In this document: piece by piece, positions 49,509 to 60,568 of the stretch
Position numbering within the stretch: position 1 is the stretch's first letter
Layout: each line of letters opens with the position of its first letter
Assembly (NCBI GenBank): GCA_026874595.1
Contig: CM049319.1
Coordinates: 13,233,601 to 13,297,600 of the forward strand
Direction: 5' to 3'
DNA length: 64,000 bases
DNA from: Sipunculus nudus
Taxonomy: Eukaryota; Annelida; Sipuncula; Golfingiida; Sipunculidae
Notes under the pieces: generated by a model
Database searches by the model: none
Seen by the model: the letters and a program-made list of their open reading frames with translations, nothing else
What the model was told of the DNA's origin: nothing
Program-made: the position numbers and the translations under genes

Positions 49509-50490
49509 ACATTGAAATGGTTTGAAGAGAGTGATGTATTGTAGAATGGTATATTTAAATTCAATTTTTTTATGGCCGCTCTGTCTGGAGATTGTGGGCA
49601 AACATTCAGAAATCAGTTTTTACTCTATCAAATAACAAAGCACTAGAGGTATGCATTGTATGGAAGCAGTAAAAATCATGCCAGATGATTTCATTTTTTA
49701 ATTTTTAATTTACAAAATAATAGATCGAGATATGATTTTAAGAGTATGCAATTCTTAAGTTTCATTTTTTTGTTATCAGCTATAGGAACTGTTTAAATAG
49801 TTCTATATTAAGGAAGAAATTTGTGTGCAACCAAACTCTGAACTGGAAAGCGAAAACGGTCAACACAGCTTAATTTTTAAGGCGGATTTTCAACTTTAGT
49901 GATACTCTAGTGGTTAAGTACCAATTCAGATGATAAAATTCAGAAATGTAATCGATAAAACACCAGGAGATGCAAATGTATCGTTCCATGTCAATTCAGA
50001 ATGTATCATCTGTACTTTAAGCAGAATCACTGTCATCAATTAAAGTTTTTTTAACTCTATGACAATATTTCATCATTTATATGTAAGTGTTATAAATAAA
50101 AAGAAATACTATATGGATAAATCACATCAATTTGCCTTAGATTTCTTATTAAACGAAAACAAGTTAAAATGCCAAAAAGTGAAATACTGTTGTTAAGCAA
50201 TAGATAGGATATATCTCTGGATTTCACACTCTCGTTGGCCACTGTACCCTGCCGTTACATTTTAAATTAATGGACATTCCCATTAATAAGAAATGTCACT
50301 CAGATAACAGGAAGTCGTCCATCTCGGCCTAAGGGGTACAAGGATTTTAAACATACAGAAAAGTGTCTGCTCCTTAACAATTCACTTTGATGTAAAACCG
50401 CCACAGGGGGATGACAGACGCTTGTTCATGCAAGCCACAAAATCAAATAAAGCTGGCCCCTGCAAAGCTTAGTGCAAAAAACAAGTGCAT

Positions 50491-50506
50491 CCCCCCCCCC
50501 CCCCCC
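50491..50506. repeat. Poly-C run
   Basis: About 16 consecutive C; 'ggcccctgc' 35 bases upstream again recalls the poly-C element family. Confidence 0.75.
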
Positions 50507-51204
50507 TTCGTATGGTGGATGAAGATACATTTAAATGGCAAGTAGGCCGGGACTATGAGCTATATTCATGCAGATACTAGTTTTTTATTAATTGACTGTT
50601 ATCATATTCATTTTATGGGATTTAATTTAAATGACTGTTCCATGTTGTTTTGTGTTCACATTTTTTATTATTATTAATGTTTAATAAGGCCTCTTTTTTA
50701 AATAATGTTTCTCTTTATTTAAATGTTTATCAATTCATGTCAGAGCCATCGATAATCATATTGATTCATGCTAAGACCATTGATTATTCTGTCGTTATTT
50801 CGATTTATCGCACCGCCCGTGGAAGAAAAGCATTTATGTCTTCAAACTGAGGTAGGAAAATAGTTTCCATCAAACTACGTGTCACGGGCAGAAGTGCAAG
50901 ACAAATGTGATTTGTTTTAAGTGGCTGCCATTATAGTTTTATTCCGTGACGCCAATGTCTGACATAATCCTGGAAGCACTTCCTATATGCAACCCGGAAG
51001 TATTTTCATTGAGCCATTGAAGTGAATTTGTCCTGGTTAAACCAGGAAAGGTTAACATTTCCACAGGTATCAAGAAGAATAATGTTCAGCAAATCAACCT
51101 TGAACAAATAACTCTTACCTTCCAAGTTTAACTATACACTTTTCCTATCGATATTTTCTGGTAAACCTGTGATGTCTTACAAAATACGCAAAGTAGGAAT
51201 AAGT

Positions 51205-51262
51205 ACCTACCTATAGCGGTTAAGGCCTGCGACTTAAAGCTTGTAGCCCCATTATAACCATG
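51205..51262 (+). mobile_element. Possible tRNA-derived SINE fragment
   Basis: TATAGCGGTTAAGGC (51212-51226) is A-box-like, and 'tgcgacttaaagcttgtagc' resembles an anticodon arm. No B box is seen. Confidence 0.3.
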
Positions 51263-53262
51263 CCGACGGTAAATTAGGCGAAAGGGAACAATTTAAAAAA
51301 AAAAAAACCCAACGATAGAATGTAGAAAATAGAACCCGTTGATTTTGGTTTATCCCAAACCTTGTGAAGAAAACGCTTTACAGTTACATCAAAATTTTAT
51401 TTTGGCTCTGGGAAAAGCGCACTGGTAATTAAAAACAATAAAGTGCTGGGCTTGATCACTTTACCCGCGAATATGTCCTGTCTGGGGGCGTGAACTTTAG
51501 TATGATGATTGCGGAAAATAAAGTCCCAGTCATTGTTTGAAAAATATAAATGGCGTAGACGTTAAGAGCAAATAATTACAATCAAGGGAGCGTAACAAAT
51601 GTAACAGTTTTGAGTGCAACGGGTATTCATCAACTCTTATGACAACAAAATTTCAGAGACACATATAAAAAATTAAAGTCTAACTGGTTTTGTTTAACAA
51701 AGACTATGGTAGAATATTATGATAAGGAAAGGAGCCTTAATTTTGAGTAATATTTTTAGGTGTTTTCCCGAAAACGTATTCTAATAGAGCAAAAGAAAAC
51801 AGAATGGCATGTTAAATCTAGCGTGTCCAACCCAAACTGTAATAGAATATAATATTGACGCAAAGGAAAATTTTAATTTTCTTCTTATAAGATGCGATTA
51901 TATAGAAAGAAACCTCGTGATTAACATGTCTTAAGAAAAACTAACTATGATACAACGTAAAAATTACCTTAGGGTTATTATATAGCGTGTCTTCTTTTAA
52001 AATGAATAGTCATAGAACACAAGAGATAAGAAAATGAACAGTTATAGGTATTTATAACGTTTTTTTTAAAGGTGAAAATATACTGCTGTGATATACGGAA
52101 GAATCCTTCTAAACACTTACTATATTAGACCATTAGAGACACGGAAAGGAACCTTGAGCCTAATGTGTCTTCTTAAACAAAGACTACAATTAAACATCGG
52201 AGATACTGGAATTACCTCAATGGCTAAAAATAGTCTTAATAAACAATGACAATACAAAAAGGAGATACAGAACAAATCTTCCCAAGACTAACACTATCAG
52301 ACCATCAGAGATACGATATCTGATAGTTTATCATATCTGTTTATTTAAACACACAAAAACAGTAAAATATTACTTATCACATACAATGTCATGATTCCCA
52401 ATTTTCCGGGATCACGGCCACTATTAATAATCGTAAGTTGAGTCAGGTAACTTTATCTGATCCGCATAACCAGGCCAATAGTCTGCACTGCCCTGTCCAC
52501 GTTCTGTCCCGCCAATCTCTGGGGTAACTTTTGTCTTTTATGACTAATCCATTAGCGGCTTGGTCTGATCGCCGCGGGGTTTACCAATGTGCTTGAATCC
52601 CCGCACCCCTGGTGGCTGTTTACGGAACGCCCGGACTGGTAATGATTCCAATCACAATCTTGGCAGAGATCACAGCACTGAAAGCCTTTATTTTCTCTCC
52701 TGTTAAGATCTGTTGTCTGATACTCCGATACACAACTGGACATTCAGCACAAATTATGGATAGGTCACACTGATTCGGATATACAATGGAGCTCAAACAA
52801 CACTTTTTATAGTCGGACACTGCAATCATTTATTGTAACATTGACATGAATAATTTATTTAAATCAGTTTGCTATGATTATGGTAAATGTCTATTATGGT
52901 TTATGTCTAGGAATTTTTTTGATGAAAAAAAAAAATAATTATCTTGGTTTTTTTTTGTATTCATGGCAAAATTGGAAGAATATAAATTAACGATTGATTA
53001 AAAATATCTGGTTGAGTATCATCTGACTGGCCGTAAGCTGGTTCAACAAAAAAAATTGTCATTTTATATGTACATCGAGTTTATCAGGGGACCATGCAGT
53101 AATTAGATGACAATCCCACACAAGAGGTTTCACCGGGAGTTCAGTAATACATCTTGTCTTGTCACTGTCAGATATTACATTGTATGTCGTATACTATGCA
53201 GTAGTTAATTGCAAGCGCTGAGGAAATAGCCAAATTGTGGTACGCGGTGTAAAGGATACCGT

Positions 53263-53403
53263 TAAAACCTGTCTGAAAGACCACCTCTTTAATAAGACCA
53301 CCTGTCTATTAAGACCACCCCCGAGGGAACCGAAATCATTCACATTTGTTTAAACTGCCCTATCCAATAAGACCGCCTGTGAATTAAGACCACTTTTGGC
53401 CAG
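53263..53403 (+). mobile_element. Tigger/pogo-like MITE, copy 2
   Basis: It matches 44574-44690 ('aacctgtctgaaagaccacc', 'aataagaccacctgt.tatta') and extends further ('caataagaccgcctgtgaat'). It ends about 250 bp before the signal-peptide exon. Confidence 0.6.
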
Positions 53404-53655
53404 TCCAAGAGATGGTATAATTACACAGCTTTCACTCATTTTCTTTCGGCAAGAAGTTGGCAGAGGTCACAATCTTTTTTATCTGTTCGTACACCCAATA
53501 CCTCCAACGATTCTAAATTTCAATCACATTTCTTATAATGGTGTACACAAGAAAGAAGTTATTATAGGGTGGGTTATATTCTGGCCAATCCCCAGGTAAT
53601 CGAGAAGGTATGGGCCATGCATTGTATCTCATATATTTTTTTTATATCTTTTCAG

Positions 53656-53749
53656 GAACTATGCATAAGTTGCAGCTCGTGGGACTTTTGCTGGCGCTGA
53701 CCCTCTTTGTATCGGGGATTCTTGCCAGGTCTATACCAGATTTACCCAG
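53656..53749 (+). CDS. Exon 2: start codon and signal peptide
   Basis: The acceptor tract 'atatcttttcag' is followed by GAACT and ATG (53661), and the donor is CCCAG|GTAAGC. It encodes a short basic N-terminus, a Leu-rich hydrophobic core and ...SGILA-RS, a good signal-peptidase site after residue 22. The exon ends in phase 2. Confidence 0.75.
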
Positions 53750-56700
53750 GTAAGCTGTCACATGGACTGGTCAGTTTACATGACCGTTCGCAATCTTTGT
53801 AATAAAGGAAATGGACCTGGGGCCTGTTGCAATAACATTTTACTGGACTTAAGCCCAGTACGGGGCCTAAATACCATGATTACAATTGTGACGTCATAAT
53901 GGTTACCATGGTGACACACAGATGCCCCTGGGCTTAAGTCACCCACATGACTTAAGTCACCTTATTGCAACACACCCCAGTTCATTACAGTTGAAGGTTA
54001 GGTGGGGGTTCCTAATGAAAATGCTTGATACTGAATTTTCTTTGTAAGTTTGTTTTTTTTGTGTCCAAACATGGTTTAACATTTCCTATAAAACGTTATT
54101 ATTATAAAGTATAACGTTCATTTCAGTAAATTATTTAAAGAATTATCACTGTCTAACTTTAAACATTGGATTTGAGCAATATTCATAATATCAGTAATCA
54201 AAATACATGTATCAGTAGCAGTAGTAGCAGGGAAAGCAGAAATAGTAGTAGTAGTAGTAGTAGTAGTTTGTCCATACACATGATGAAAATGGTATTTAGT
54301 ATCTGCCCAAATCATCTAAAAAATGGGGTAGAATTGTGTTCAAATGACGATGTTCATGGAATGGCCGAAAGGGAAGAAAGAATAGACGGAAAGGAGGAAT
54401 GGCTACACAACATGAAGGGAGAAAATTACAAGGAAGGAACATTAAGATGACCACACCTGTCCAAGTATACCTGATGTTGTTTTCCCACCTTTAACTGTAA
54501 GCCCTCCCGCTCTCCTGTTCCACCCCCTCTCCCCTCTCCTCTCCCTCAACCTCCCCTGGGGCTTTGAATTATATAGTACAGTGCGATCTGCGTTCGGGTG
54601 TCTGGATTCGATTTTGGACACAGCGATTGGAGTAGGATTTACACGGTATGATTGGAGATAACACAATTGTATTCAAGATAGTATGATTCGTTACGGGATA
54701 ACATGAGTTACAATTTTTGTAATAAAAATACAGTCGAACCTCCAAATTACGGACACTGAGTGGACCGGACATTTTGCTCCCATTACAGGAGTGACCTTTG
54801 TAGAGAGGTTATAGATTTCGGGACCTACTTTCAAGAGACTGGTCGTAAGTGGCCGTAAATAGGAGGGGCCATTCGTACAGAGGTGTCCGTAAGGAGAGGT
54901 ACGTTCTACTTTACATGTAACAGTAGAGATAGTAGCAGTGATAGCAGAAGTTTAGAAGTAGATTCGGATGACATGATTTGGTGGAATTTCGATTTAAATT
55001 AAATAAAATATGGCTGTTTCATTGAATTACCGTTACTGCGGTATAAACTCTGCCGATACACGTTGCCTGCCACCAGACTCTCTCATCAGATAGAATCCTG
55101 TCTGGATGCTGTCGGAGTAATTTCGTGTCGCAGCGGACCTACCGAACCCTGACAAGTTCATATCTCAAAGTTTCACAAAAACCGGATGTTACTGGTCGGA
55201 TGTCGAAATTATGGGTACACCTCAAGTATATGAAAATCCTATCTATATATCAAATAAAGTGTAATTAGAATTAAAATTAGGTGAAAGGAATATAAGCTTT
55301 TATGACATTTGTCCACATTTGTTACAATAATTATAATATCAAAATATTATTCATATTTGTTTTTTTTCGCAAGAAACGCTTACACCCGTAATATATGGTA
55401 AAGTCAAATCAAGGATTTCCTCGGTCAGCTTAAGCCTTGGCTCTGCAAAAAACTCTCTAGTTTTGTTTTCCAAAATTCTAAATGAACATAGATAAATGGC
55501 AATAAACCTAAACAAAAAATTAAATAAAGTTTCAATTATCTCGATTACGTAAAGTGCTTTAAGAACAAAAAATCCTTCTTGCTATTACAGTTTTATTTCG
55601 CATGTGTCTTGTGTCGCGGTATCAGGTGTCACCTAATCAAGGCTTGAGACCTCTTAGTTTTCGGTATCATGTTGTGGTATGGTGTAGATTGACCTTTGAG
55701 ATTAAATATGACTCAGGTGCATTGGGTTTTTTTATAACAAGATGTCTTTACCATGTGGCAAAATTATTAATACATCCCATTTTTGAAGTTCCTCTCTTAA
55801 AGGTTGTCTTAAAGGTTGTCATATTTTATATTTGATTTATAAGCCCTTATATTTGACGTCAATGAAGGCTGACTACAAAATGTAAGTATTTTAAAAAATT
55901 ATAATATTAACTATTTATATAAATTTATAAAAAGAAGTATTATCTATCGTTTTTTAATTATTTGAAAAAAGCCAGAATTGTAAATAGAAATTCCACATAT
56001 ATTCTATTGACGTAAATTCGTTTTCTAAATTACCCTTATCTCGAGAATATAACCACTTCCGCTTAATTTGGTTCAACGTGATTGTAAAAGCAGTTAATCA
56101 AGCTTTGCGTTTCCTTGATTGTATTGATGGAAGTTCACGCACCGCGGAAAAGAGGTCACACGCTGAGTAACGGAACACGCTCTTGGCCATTACTGTTAAA
56201 GGGGAGCAAATTCAGAGAATCAAGTCTCAACTATAGTGTTCCGTATAAATCTGTTTTTCAAGGAAATGAATCATAGAGTTAAACTAGATTTAATCATACA
56301 CGTTCTCTCCTGCAGTTATTATTGCCGTTCGCAGCTGGTACCGAAAGTGATATGCGTCCATTCCGGTTCATAATTTTACCTCCCTAGAGTGTAGAAATGC
56401 AACTTTTAAATTAGGGTTAGTATTACTCCCGCCCCGTTGAGCATCGTTGCCCTGAACCTGCTGTTCCCTAAGTCCTAAATCCCATGTTTCCTTTTCAGTT
56501 TGATTAACCCATTTGTGGTTTAATAATGTATTTCAACTATACTTCGTCTGCTATGTAGAAGAGTTTAACCTTTCTCATAAAAAGAATAAGTACTATTTTT
56601 TAATTACTCGGCGCATGTCTGGATTTTTTCAAATGTGAACAAAACAACTTGTCAGCATCGTTGCCGGCATTGTTGATTTATAGAAACAGTATTGCGCCAG

Positions 56701-59700
56701 CTGGTTTAAGCAGTTTTTCAAGATTTCAGAAGATTGTTACAAACATTGCGTTGTAAGATTTATTATTGCAAATTTGCTTAGACATTTCCTATCCCCATTT
56801 AACAGATTGTCGTGAAATGAACATTTGTCTTTGACAGCATCTTTTTAATTATTTTGGTATAAATACGAAATAAAATGAGAAAGGTTTTACTCCTCCCTGT
56901 CATTGCATGTTATTTTCCACCTGTTTTGTTACCCCTTCCTTTGTTATCCTACCCATACCCCCTTCCTTGCAGACCTCGCCACAAGCGTCAGTGGGGCGAT
57001 TTCAGGATATCAGACAGAAAGGCTAAAGTTGGTCTGGCAAATAATTCACCCCGAGGCTGTGACGAAGTCGGGTGTGGCATATTTGACATTCAAATGAGGT
57101 AAGCACTGGTTACCATGGGAGCACCTGCCAAATTGCCAAGAGCAATTATGCCTTCATTTCATTTCTAAGTTGCGAATGTAAGCAACATTTTGTGTTTTAA
57201 CATTTTTAAAACTTAGAATAGGCTGCTTTCAGTCCATTTTTAATGTACTTCACAGAAAATAAAACCTGTCAAACTAAAAGATAGTTATATAATAACTGAT
57301 CATAATCGGTTTCTCTATAACTGGTCCTACATACACTTCACTTCTAGAACACAACCTCATTAGAGATATTTGATAGTTTAGGAAAATCTTGTAACTTGTA
57401 ATCCATAGTTGGCAACCGTTCATTAATCATGTTATAATGTACGCGAGCCAGCCTCAAACATAGTTTTTTCTTTTTAATTTAAGTCTAATTATTAGGACCA
57501 TTTACCTTTTCACAATTTAATCTTTAAATGCGATCATATTAAAAAAAAACAAATACACTATGTCATCACCTAGACACACAGAAGCTTATTTCAGAGGAGG
57601 TCTTGTATGTTACCTTAAATGATACATTAGACAAAGTAATTGATATGTTAATAAACGATTTCTTTGCAAATTTGTTATTTGATCCTTCAGAATAACGTAT
57701 ATTAGCTGTAAATGAACAAATCTAGAGTTAAACCTCTTATCTTTTCTTGAACAGACATGAACTGAATATGAAGGCATACTTCGGTGTGGTTGCTCTTGGC
57801 AACGCGGCCTGGATGCTTCTCCAGTGACGTGATACTTTAGACGACCGTTAATATTTCAAATGTCAATATGCACGCTCAGAAAAGTGTTCAGAAAGACGCT
57901 TTACCCATTATTTCACCATACTGTCGGATATTACCAGTCACAACAGTGAAAAGATTGAATGTTCCCTTAAGGCTAGGGAGGTGCAAGGTGGCGTGCATAT
58001 TTATATTTGCGAAATATTAGGTTGTCGATTTGCAGTATGAATTTTAGATGACGTCATCAATAACGTCGTCTGTGAACTGTGAAACAAGCGGCTGCCCTAC
58101 CTCTGATATATAAACCGACAGTTAACCGAAATATGGTGGCTGCCCAACCTCTGATATACATACCGAAAGCTAACCGAAATATAGCGGAACAAACACAGCA
58201 AATATTTATATAAATACATTTATCCTTTTTATCAATTATTTCAAAGGTTACAAAAAATATTTATGTTTTTCAATTTTTCAGAATATGCAAAACAAAAACG
58301 AGATAATCAAGCAAAAGAACTCTAAGAGAGTTAATCTTTGTTTCCATGGGTTCCTGTTTTTCATACATAAAGTTAGGTGTATAAAAATGATTGATTTGAA
58401 CTTGTGTTATATAAACGAGCCTTGGACTAATTTTGGTTGCGCAGTGATAGAGATTCCATGCACATGTTGATAGGCCGCTTGTTTCTAGGTCAACAATCTG
58501 ATGGTCATGTTATGTATGGTATTAACAGGGTTGACTTTGTAACTTCTATTACAGTGATCGGGATAAAAGAGCGGCCTCTGACCAGAGGATTGCGGAACTA
58601 CAAGCCCTGATGGCACTTTCAAAGGGCGCCAATACTGTGGTAGCCCATGGCCAAGTAAACCCTTACTACATGTGCGTAGTGATATTATAGCGATGGGCAT
58701 GCGCGTGGGTCAACCCAGACGGTAGAAAGTAGTTCGACACCTGTACCCACATCCTTACCTACGTGTACCCATGCACACCCTTACCTATTTATCGTTTCCG
58801 CAAACCTCGTAATTCTGTTACCGAGGACCTCAATTCAATGTTTATATTTCCTTTTCAGATATCCTCAAGTATGTTAAAAAAATCTTATTATTTTTATTAT
58901 TATAGTCTCCTTTCCTGATGTTCTTATTTTTATGCTTTAATAATACCAAAGCACCGGTTGCATCATGTGATCTTCCCGTCATCCTGTTCAGCTCCACCTC
59001 GTGACCTACCCGTAACCCTCCAGTACATGCACCACGTGACCAACATTTGGTTCAAATATGTGTACTATAGCCTTCTATTTTTGAAAAATGAGTCTTTCAG
59101 TTCAAGCATTTTTTTTACCGATCATAACCTGCCCATGATGTTACCTAGATGTTGAGTTGTGTCTTTTAGATAACCCAAACCACATGTACCTTTTGACCAA
59201 TGTTCTCCTATATATACCCACTGGTTGTACCCAAAATTCCTTTGTCGGCAGCAGACTTCCATCTTCACCCTGCAAATTTGTTTCCCTAACCTTGATGTTT
59301 AATTGTATGTTTATAGCAAATGCTAATATAGAATGCCAAGCTGTTTTATTTAATTCACATGATACATCAATTTAAGAACATGGAGTAATTGTGAACGGAA
59401 AGTCAGTAATAATAAAACGGTAATTTTACCAATGCAGCTACATATCTGCATAATTCGTCAAGATAACGTTTGTGAAGTGAAAGATACAAATGAATTGTGC
59501 TTCAGATAAACGTTACGTATTTCTGTGGATATTTTCCTGATGTCTTATGTAAGTACTGGGTATGGGTACATCGATTGTCTGATATGTCATTGTTCCGTAA
59601 TAATTCGAATGATCGACTGTCTTCTCAAATATTCATTCTCTACACTGTGCGGTTAATTAAAATGTTACTGTAATTACAAAATACCATCAGTATTAACTAT

Positions 59701-59964
59701 CATGAAAGAAAGTCATACAATTCATTGCAGGTGATGCATATAGCTGAATCTAACTCTCATCGCGTGCCAAGATTCTTAGGTCTCATCATACCCATTGTAC
59801 TCTGTAAAACTTTGGATGCATTATAATGGCCCTATTTTTTCACACTGTTCTTCAGTGGAAAGAGGAAACGAGCAGACGACAGTGGCGTGGACACAGAATC
59901 GACGCTCTACCGCCTCAAACTAATTGAGCGCATATTAAACGATCTGGAAGAGGAGACCTCGTAA
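53661..59964 (+). CDS. Secreted amidated-peptide precursor (neuropeptide-like), multi-exon
   Basis: Proposed coding exons are 53661-53749, 56973-57098, 57755-57823, 58555-58671 and 59856-59964 (stop TAA 59962-59964), giving 169 residues; without the third, 146. All four introns are phase 2 and GT-AG. The precursor has a signal peptide (residues 1-22, MHKLQLVGLLLALTLFVSG), RHKR (32-35), and a segment starting Gln36-Trp37 (possible pyroglutamate) with Cys59-x4-Cys64. DRDKR (96-100) follows, then a 34-residue helix-prone segment from Ala101 to Ile134, Gly135 with KRKR (amidation plus dibasic cleavage), and an acidic helical tail. This is classic prohormone architecture, processed in the secretory pathway to act extracellularly, probably on a GPCR. 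I do not recognise the family. The C-x4-C spacing recalls calcitonin-gene peptides and adrenomedullin, but nothing else supports that. Exon joins are inferred from splice signals only. Confidence 0.65.
53817..53980. mobile_element. MITE with 19-bp TIRs, in the peptide-gene intron
   Basis: CTGGGGCCTGTTGCAATAA (53817-53835) and the complement of 53962-53980, CTGGGGTGTGTTGCAATAA, differ at two positions. A second inner inverted pair GGACTTAAGCCCAG / CTGGGCTTAAGTCA makes most of the 164 bp foldable. The 'GGGGCCTGTTGCA' end is a style I associate with Harbinger/ISL2EU-type MITEs; no target-site duplication is clear. Confidence 0.75.
54212..54268. repeat. (AGT)n microsatellite
   Basis: AGC/AGT trinucleotides are interrupted by 'gggaaagcagaaa', then about nine pure AGT. 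The Ser-rich and Thr-rich open frames across it are repeat-encoded. Confidence 0.9.
54731..54911 (+). mobile_element. pogo/Tigger-like MITE flanked by TA
   Basis: The left end CAGTCGAACCTCCAAATTAC then GGACAC is mirrored imperfectly at the right end (complement AAGTAGAACGTACCTCTCCT then TACGGACACC). TA dinucleotides flank both ends (54729-54730 and 54912-54913), matching the TA target duplication of Tc1/mariner-pogo elements. It has no coding capacity and lies in the intron between exons 2 and 3. Confidence 0.7.
54914..56972 (+). other. Intron 2, remaining part
   Basis: AT-rich with no element recognised. No additional exon with both splice sites and a matching phase was convincing here, but one cannot be excluded. 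Confidence 0.4.
56973..57098 (+). CDS. Exon 3: KR site and Cys-loop peptide segment
   Basis: The acceptor is 'cccccttccttgcag' and the donor ATGAG|GTAAGC; 126 bases, phase 2 at both ends. It encodes PRHKR, then QWGDFRISDRKAKVGLANNS, then PRGCDEVGCGIFDIQM. Arg-Lys-rich stretches without a strict dibasic KR inside suggest one long peptide. Confidence 0.7.
57755..57827 (+). CDS. Exon 4: cassette or alternative terminal exon
   Basis: The acceptor is 'cttttcttgaacag'. Reading in the frame set by exon 3 gives HELNMKAYFGVVALGNAAWM, then LLQ and TGA at 825-827 of the 57 kb block (57825-57827). A donor CTCCA|GTGACG just before the stop (exon end 57823) would make a 69-base phase-2 cassette joining exon 5 in frame. 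So it may be spliced through, skipped, or end the protein. The donor is weak and no AATAAA is close behind the stop. Confidence 0.45.
58090..58185 (+). repeat. Two-copy 48-bp tandem repeat in intron 4
   Basis: 'ggctgcccTacctctgatat' at 58090 and 'ggctgcccAacctctgatat' at 58138 start units that stay about 85-90 percent alike through 'gttaaccgaaatat'. It lies between exons 4 and 5. Confidence 0.8.
58555..58671 (+). CDS. Exon 5: dibasic site and amidated-peptide core
   Basis: The acceptor is 'aacttctattacag' and the donor TACAT|GTGCGT; 117 bases, phase 2 at both ends. It encodes DRDKR, then AASDQRIAELQALMALSKGA and NTVVAHGQVNPYY. An alternative donor CAA|GTAAAC (58654) would lose the amidation frame of exon 6, so the downstream donor is preferred. 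Confidence 0.65.
58859..58868 (+). other. Candidate 10-base microexon
   Basis: ATATCCTCAA sits between a strong acceptor (tttatatttccttttcag) and a consensus donor (GTATGT). Including it would shift exon 6 out of the GKRKR frame and give a different, shorter C-terminus. It may be a cryptic pair of sites. Confidence 0.25.
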
Positions 59965-59970
59965 TAACAG
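59856..59970 (+). CDS. Exon 6: amidation/cleavage signal, acidic tail and stop
   Basis: The acceptor is 'cacactgttcttcag'. In the frame supplied by exon 5 it starts GKRKR, then ADDSGVDTESTLYRLKLIER and ILNDLEEETS, TAA at 59962-59964. AACAG|GTAGGG (59970/59971) is a possible donor directly after the stop, so a separate 3'-UTR exon is possible. Confidence 0.65.
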
Positions 59971-60337
59971 GTAGGGACCACCTGGTGAATAATTTATCAT
60001 TGCACGCTACATTATAATATTTAGTTGGACTTGCTCAAGGTTTACTCCATGATCCCCTTATTTTATGGCAAATTTAAGATCACCTTTCCGCCAGATGTCT
60101 CTACTTGAAACGAATTTCTTTTTGGTAAAGACTATGGGACGGGCGTGAATACATGTCTCAACTGTCAAACCTCAAAATCAAAATTTGTTACATTTCAAGG
60201 AAACCTCTTTCTATTTCACATGTGTATGCTTAGAGAATATTACTGATTACGTGAAGTCTTTATCTTAAAAACCCATATATGAAGGGTTACATTGCCCTCT
60301 TCCCTACATTGTTAACTAAGCCCCTGTTGCATGGAGA

Positions 60338-60412
60338 AGCCCTGTTGTATTGTGGGGGTCAGATTTTGACGCATGACCCTAAACAGCAGAGTCGTACTCT
60401 TGTGAGTCCGAG
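60338..60412 (+). repeat. Dispersed repeat, partner of 45413-45493
   Basis: 'accctaaacagcagagtcgt' followed by 'actcttgtgagtc' matches the complement of the 45.4 kb copy. It lies 370 bp after the end of the peptide coding region. Confidence 0.65.
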
Positions 60413-60568
60413 TCTGCGCAGTGAATTTAGAAATATAACAGCAAAAATGTAGATGTGCCGTATGACTTGGACAAGTCTGTAGAAAGATTTATATTTGACT
60501 ATACATTTATTTAAGTGTAACTAAATTTAATGCTGACTGGAATTCATTGCAACTCTGCTTTACAAAAT

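Larger units (their letters stand above)
28288..53655 (+). other. Putative 25.4-kb first intron / noncoding
   Basis: It runs from donor GTGAGT (28288) to the acceptor 'atatcttttcag' (ending 53655). Inside I find repeats and no exon with a convincing protein. The less AT-rich islands at 30410-30790, 45120-45260 and 52430-52640 have no recognisable coding content and may be regulatory. Whether the whole stretch is one intron needs transcript data; it could instead include intergenic DNA. Confidence 0.35.

Noticed and set aside
54118-54450. Ser-rich and Thr-rich frames
   Set aside because: Encoded by the (AGT)n microsatellite.
56973-57098. Oxytocin/vasopressin-type peptide because of C-x4-C
   Set aside because: The loop is not at the peptide N-terminus, lacks the Pro-x-Gly-amide tail, and no neurophysin follows.
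56973-58671. Calcitonin/CGRP/adrenomedullin-type precursor
   Set aside because: Only Cys spacing and a distant amidation signal agree; no clean amidated peptide directly follows the loop, so I do not assign it.
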